Part shown: one piece after another, positions 23,283 through 25,986 of the stretch
Position numbering within the stretch: the first letter of the stretch is position 1
Layout: each line of letters opens with the position of its first letter
From: a virus
Virus record (IMG/VR): IMGVR_UViG_3300009073_000033
Location: 1-25,986 of that record
Direction: 5' to 3' (one strand)
DNA: 25,986 nucleotides
Translations under genes and position numbers: made by a program
The notes under the pieces: generated by a model
The model's database searches: none
Seen by the model: only the letters and a program-made list of their open reading frames with translations
Told to the model about the DNA's origin: nothing

Positions 23283-23621
23283 ATGCTTAACTTTGAAATT
23301 ACTAAAAACGGCAACCTTTCTATTTCATTAGATCAAAATGATGATTTAGAAGATTTTAACGAAGCTGAAGGCTATTGCGAACGCCGCGACATTATAGCCG
23401 AAAATTTTGGCGTTAGCGTTGGCGAATACTGTTATACAACAGCCGATCAAATTGGCGCAATGTCTGAAGCCGATTGCTTTTTAACTGAAATGTCTATAGA
23501 AGATGACGGCGCTCAAGATGCCGTTGGCGATTGGTTTTATTATAATGACTATATGATTAACGATTTTACCGAATTGCTTAAAAATGGTGAAACTGTTATT
23601 TTCACAAAATACCGCGCTTAG
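23283..23621 (+). CDS. Small acidic early protein of unknown function (112 aa)
   Basis: An acidic, soluble protein rich in Asp/Glu with an EAEGYCERRDIIAENF segment; no family motif recognised. It has its own strong promoter and an ideal ribosome site (GGAG, 8 bases before the ATG), and it is the first gene of the early-type block, so it is likely made soon after infection. Acidic early phage proteins often bind host enzymes or mimic DNA, but nothing here proves that. Confidence 0.75.
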   Translation: MLNFEITKNGNLSISLDQNDDLEDFNEAEGYCERRDIIAENFGVSVGEYCYTTADQIGAMSEADCFLTEMSIEDDGAQDAVGDWFYYNDYMINDFTELLKNGETVIFTKYRA

Positions 23622-23623
23622 AT

Positions 23624-23719
23624 ATGTCTTACCCGATCCGGCCAAAATCTAAAAAGCAAGCTTTACTATGGAGCGTTTGCGCATTCTTTACCGGCTTTCT
23701 AATAGTCGCAACCCTTTAA
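23624..23719 (+). CDS. 31-aa single-pass membrane microprotein (candidate)
   Basis: The ATG begins two bases after the stop of the 112-aa gene (TAGATATG) and the frame runs to a TAA at 23717. The product has a basic N-terminus (RPKSKK) followed by one long hydrophobic stretch (about residues 13-31), a classic inside-positive single membrane helix. It lacks a Shine-Dalgarno sequence but is placed for termination-reinitiation, and it lies before the operon's terminator at 23740. Possible roles are superinfection exclusion or a holin-like accessory (guess). It may be chance. Confidence 0.45.
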   Translation: MSYPIRPKSKKQALLWSVCAFFTGFLIVATL

Positions 23720-23739
23720 CCTACTCCATAGGTTCAACT

Positions 23740-23776
23740 GACCTGGTTAGCTTTAACGCTTTCCAGGTCTTTTTTT
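23740..23776 (+). terminator. Intrinsic terminator
   Basis: GACCTGG (23740-23746) pairs with CCAGGTC (23763-23769) around a 16-base loop containing a small AGC/GCT stem, followed by seven T. It closes the first early transcription unit before early promoter 2. Confidence 0.85.
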
Positions 23777-23809
23777 GTCAACTTTTATGAAAATAGTTCA
23801 AAATAACGC

Positions 23810-23840
23810 TTGCAATAACGATTTACATAACGTATATAAT
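23810..23840 (+). promoter_or_regulatory. Early promoter 2
   Basis: TTGCAA (23810-23815), 17 bases, then TATATAAT (23833-23840). The leader holds a small hairpin, GAGC-AAACAA-GCTC (23849-23862), then the shared AACTTATGGAGAA before the ATG at 23884. Confidence 0.75.
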
Positions 23841-23883
23841 AAACATAAGAGCAAACAAGCTCACAACTTATGGAGAATACAAA

Positions 23884-24180
23884 ATGACACAAACAATTAA
23901 CAAAGCCGATCTTGAGCGCGTTGTAACAATGTTAAACGATCTTATGGGGTTTGGGCAAGAACAATACATTCGCAACTCTGAAGGTAAATTAGAAGGGCAA
24001 CCTAACGTATATCATCTAGATAACGCTTACGGCGGTTATAAGCTCGCTCAAATGTGTAGCGATGGGCGCGGATCGCGCAACGTTTTAAATGTTGCTTTTG
24101 AAAGCAAGCGTCTTTGTCATGCTCAAATGGTCGCTTACGCTAACGGCATTCGCGATGTTAAAGAAAGGTTTGGCGCATAA
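23884..24180 (+). CDS. Conserved small phage protein of unknown function (98 aa)
   Basis: The YHLDNAYGGYKLAQM element (residues about 43-57) is a pattern I recall from many small uncharacterised phage proteins, where it is followed by a variable Gly/Ser segment and a C-terminal helix (here SKRLCHAQMVAYANGIRDV). The function is unknown in all cases I know. It has its own promoter and leader, and overlaps the next gene by one base (TAATG). Confidence 0.75.
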   Translation: MTQTINKADLERVVTMLNDLMGFGQEQYIRNSEGKLEGQPNVYHLDNAYGGYKLAQMCSDGRGSRNVLNVAFESKRLCHAQMVAYANGIRDVKERFGA

Positions 24181-24365
24181 TGTCTCTATTAGATCAATAT
24201 AAAGAAGCGCAACAAAGCGAATTAGATCATCTTTTAGCTGAAAGGAAAGCCGGTTACTCTATAGGACGTATTCACGGCGAACATTTTCCACGCTTAAAAC
24301 TTTCAAAAGACCATGACAAGCAAATAGAAACCATGCAAAATAATATTGCAAGTTTGACTAAATAA
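24180..24365 (+). CDS. Small charged protein of unknown function (61 aa)
   Basis: A short, mostly helical, highly charged protein with no recognised motif. Its ATG overlaps the stop of the 98-aa gene (TAATG), so it is translated by coupling from promoter 2. It ends just before promoter 3. Confidence 0.6.
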   Translation: MSLLDQYKEAQQSELDHLLAERKAGYSIGRIHGEHFPRLKLSKDHDKQIETMQNNIASLTK

Positions 24366-24368
24366 AGC

Positions 24369-24411
24369 TTGCAACTGTTTTCTATAACTGTTATATAATG
24401 GTTATAGAAAA
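24369..24411 (+). promoter_or_regulatory. Early promoter 3 with 11-bp inverted-repeat operator
   Basis: TTGCAA (24369-24374), 17 bases, then TATATAAT (24392-24399). The -10 is flanked by perfect inverted arms TTTTCTATAAC (24378-24388) and GTTATAGAAAA (24401-24411) with a 12-base centre, well placed for a dimeric repressor or other regulator. Confidence 0.75.
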
Positions 24412-24429
24412 ACTTATGGAGAATGACGA

Positions 24430-24828
24430 ATGTCTTACACTGAAAAACAGTTAGAAGAATTTAAACGCGGTTACGTTGGCGCTATGGAATGGCTAACGGT
24501 TGATTGTCCCGATCAAGGTCACGAATTTAAAGGGCATAAAGGCTATGCCCACAAAACAGAGCTTTTAATTGACACCGATTGCGAGCGCTTTTTAGACAAT
24601 AATTTAGCCGATCTTAAAGAGGTTTGCGCGTTGTATTCTGATTATAACCCTAACGCTTATTCCTGGAGTTCTGCCGGTCACGATTTTTGGTTAACTCGCA
24701 ATGGTCACGGCGCTGGTTTTTGGGATAGGGATTTGGGCGAAATTGGCGATAGGTTAACCGCGTCATGTGAAAACCAAACGTTAGACCTTGTTAAAGGTGA
24801 TGACGGAAAGTTATACTTAGAAGGGTAA
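24430..24828 (+). CDS. Conserved phage protein with DFWLTRNGHGAGFWDR motif (132 aa)
   Basis: Residues about 85-110 hold the DFWLTRNGHGAGFWDRDLGE motif followed by GDRLT, shared by small uncharacterised proteins of many phages. The invariant His, Asn and Trp suggest a binding pocket but no activity is known. Driven by promoter 3, with the standard AACTTATGGAGAA leader. The next small gene follows 4 bases later. Confidence 0.78.
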   Translation: MSYTEKQLEEFKRGYVGAMEWLTVDCPDQGHEFKGHKGYAHKTELLIDTDCERFLDNNLADLKEVCALYSDYNPNAYSWSSAGHDFWLTRNGHGAGFWDRDLGEIGDRLTASCENQTLDLVKGDDGKLYLEG

Positions 24829-24832
24829 ACAA

Positions 24833-25012
24833 ATGAATGATTTTTCAAGAGCTTTGCGTTATTTCGATCAAACTTTAACACAACAGGCGATAGGTAACAT
24901 TTTAGCTATGAGTTCAAAAGAGTTTGAATTATTTTCGCAAGAATTTAACAAAAGATCGGGCGCAACTGATAATCGTAAAGGTTCAAGAGTAATTAAAACT
25001 GATATAGTTTAA
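24833..25012 (+). CDS. Small protein of unknown function (59 aa)
   Basis: A short frame starting 4 bases after the stop of the 132-aa gene and running to a TAA at 25010. It begins MNDFSRALRY and is mixed helical and charged with a basic end (TDNRKGSRVIKTDIV). AAGGGT upstream, overlapping the previous stop, can serve as its ribosome site. It fills an otherwise empty gap, so it is probably real. Confidence 0.6.
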   Translation: MNDFSRALRYFDQTLTQQAIGNILAMSSKEFELFSQEFNKRSGATDNRKGSRVIKTDIV

Positions 25013-25020
25013 CTTTTCTC

Positions 25021-25051
25021 TTGCTATGTTCTGACAACTGTTGTATATAAT
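25021..25051 (+). promoter_or_regulatory. Early promoter 4
   Basis: TTGCTA (25021-25026), 17 bases, then TATATAAT (25044-25051). ACAAC-T-GTTGT (25034-25044) forms a small palindrome inside the spacer and -10. The shared AACTTATGGAGAA leads to the ATG at 25080. Confidence 0.75.
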
Positions 25052-25079
25052 GTTTATAACAACTTATGGAGAATTGATT

Positions 25080-25346
25080 ATGCCAAACGTGACACGCTAT
25101 CCCGATTATAAAAAGCCTTGCGATAACTTTACGGTTAGTGGGTTAACCCTGGAGCAAGATGCTAACGCTTGTCATTATAATGTTGACGTTAAAAACAGCG
25201 TTATCACAATTAAACAACACCTTAAAGCCGGTGGCATTCTTAACCTTAAATCATATGACGGTTGGCGGTTTGATGCTCTTTATCAAGAGGCATTTAAACT
25301 TGCTTATAATGCTGAAGCTATGCAACCTCGCAAGATCGGAGCTTAA
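25080..25346 (+). CDS. Small protein of unknown function (88 aa)
   Basis: No family motif recognised. The start at 25080 is chosen because the shared leader (GGAGAA then 6 bases) stands directly before it; the open frame extends 13 codons further upstream into the promoter, which cannot be translated. It contains a beta-like middle (NSVITIKQHLKAGGILNL) and a helical end. The next gene begins 3 bases after its stop. Confidence 0.7.
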   Translation: MPNVTRYPDYKKPCDNFTVSGLTLEQDANACHYNVDVKNSVITIKQHLKAGGILNLKSYDGWRFDALYQEAFKLAYNAEAMQPRKIGA

Positions 25347-25349
25347 ACA

Positions 25350-25595
25350 ATGAACAACGTTCAACAAATGATTAACGATCTATCAGGAACCGGCTTAAAG
25401 GTTTTATGGGCTGTTGATGGGCCAAACGATAACAGAGTTGAAAAGATCGGCGCTTTAATGTCGTGTCACGTTATCGTTAATTTTATGCTTTACGAATGCG
25501 GTAAATATGAGCTTCTTATTCCTGTTGTTCATTCTGAAGATAAACGCCGGATTAAGTCAAAAGTTATTGACTATTTAAAATCGCAAGGTTGCTAA
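25350..25595 (+). CDS. Small protein of unknown function (81 aa)
   Basis: An alpha/beta-looking protein with no motif recognised, starting 3 bases after the preceding gene, with GGAG inside that gene's last codons as ribosome site. It is the last gene of the promoter-4 unit, ahead of a terminator. Confidence 0.65.
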   Translation: MNNVQQMINDLSGTGLKVLWAVDGPNDNRVEKIGALMSCHVIVNFMLYECGKYELLIPVVHSEDKRRIKSKVIDYLKSQGC

Positions 25596-25618
25596 CAATA
25601 AATTACATGAAAGGTTAA

Positions 25619-25643
25619 AAGGCTCGCTTTGCGGGTCTTTTTT
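25619..25643 (+). terminator. Intrinsic terminator ending the promoter-4 unit
   Basis: AAGGCTCGC (25619-25627), loop TTT, GCGGGTCTT (25631-25639) form a 9-bp stem with two G-U pairs, followed by a T run to 25643. Confidence 0.75.
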
Positions 25644-25986
25644 AATGCGTGAATGAATAACGAAATCGATCGTCGTTATATGTATCGTGCAAACCGTAAA
25701 AGTATCGTTATAGAATGTTTTTGCTATCTGATAAACGATAAGAAAAAAGTTCTTAGTCTAAAAGCCAATAAAACAAGGGTTTTTGATACATAGAAGGTTT
25801 TTTCTTACCTCTTTTGTTCCGGCTCACTAATGGGGAAAAGATAGCAACTTTTTTCACAAAGTAAAAAACTATCTATTAAAATGAGATTATGATGTATAAA
25901 TATTAAGACTAAGAAAAAACTTTCTATCCTATCTTTTCTATAGAAAAAACTTGCTATCTAAATCGATCCGCGATAAAGTGGGCAAA
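25644..25986. other. Non-coding region rich in inverted repeats
   Basis: No convincing gene lies in this 343-base stretch. It holds TTGCTATCT at 25721 and 25951, with its inverse at 25839-25847; a 17-bp inverted repeat with one mismatch (25839-25855 against 25943-25959); the hairpin TAAGAA/TTCTTA (25739-25744, 25750-25755); TTCTTAGTC against GACTAAGAA (25750-25758, 25907-25915); and the 14-bp palindrome TTTTCTATAGAAAA (25934-25947). It is probably a control region for genes beyond the right edge. Confidence 0.6.
25951..25979 (+). promoter_or_regulatory. Possible fifth early promoter at the right edge
   Basis: TTGCTA (25951-25956), 17 bases, then TAAAGT (25974-25979), the same spacing as promoters 1-4. 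The palindrome TTTTCTATAGAAAA sits just upstream. Its gene would lie beyond the window. Confidence 0.45.

Noticed and set aside
25653-25793. 46-aa basic + strand frame after the last terminator
   Set aside because: No ribosome site and no promoter, and it crosses a local hairpin; probably chance, though not excluded.
1-25986. tRNA genes or insertion sequences
   Set aside because: No cloverleaf-like stretches, transposase motifs or terminal inverted repeats with target duplications were seen in reading the gaps between genes; this was done by eye only.

Overview
The window is part of the genome of a tailed double-stranded DNA phage (Caudoviricetes). A tail-tube protein, a G/GT-type frameshifted chaperone, a long tape-measure protein and a J-like tip protein, with no sheath or baseplate-wedge genes, indicate a long non-contractile (siphovirus-type) tail. 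The DNA is AT-rich by eye. Gene style and sigma70-like promoters suggest a Gram-negative, probably proteobacterial host; I cannot name it. No integrase, head gene, terminase, tRNA or CRISPR array is visible. The assembly carries on beyond both ends.

Layout. (1) 1-12188, + strand: late tail operon. A partial gene is followed by a tail-terminator-like protein, tail tube, G and G-T chaperones, an HK97-gp10-like protein, tape measure (950 aa), two distal tail proteins, an NlpC/P60 peptidase, a J-like tip protein with a proline-rich end, a fibre/beta-helix protein, a helical protein and a permuted papain-like (YiiX-type) enzyme. Genes are packed with TAATG or ATGA overlaps. (2) 12208-20148, - strand: replication and recombination operon. 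In transcription order it holds a small conserved phage protein, a 72-aa unknown, a Sak4-like ATPase, a DUF669-type SSB-like protein, a strong terminator, a Cas4/RecB-type Fe-S nuclease, a DEAH-type helicase, a 71-aa Cys protein, a DnaN-like clamp and a family-B DNA polymerase. It meets the tail operon at a bidirectional terminator (12185-12211). (3) 20149-20303: divergent control region. (4) 20304-22824, + strand: small HTH-like protein, then a primase-polymerase/ATPase fusion whose stop codon lies in a six-copy iteron-like array (22821-22945). (5) 22933-23127, - strand: one small Cys protein. (6) 23224-25595, + strand: early-type region of very small genes, driven by near-identical promoter/leader cassettes and closed by terminators. 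(7) 25644-25986: non-coding, rich in inverted repeats, ending in what looks like another promoter of the same family.

The replication genes form a coherent set: primase/helicase, B-family polymerase with proofreading, sliding clamp, SSB, SF2 helicase, nuclease and annealing ATPase. The most striking observation is that the polymerase and the 71-aa Cys protein both end in EIPF preceded by acidic residues. This resembles the bacterial SSB C-terminal tip, while the phage's own SSB-like protein lacks it. Other points of interest are the 21-bp-phased iterons, a Cys/His module shared by the nuclease and the 71-aa protein, a terminator abutting the nuclease start codon, a 31-aa membrane microprotein, and a repeated promoter/leader cassette.
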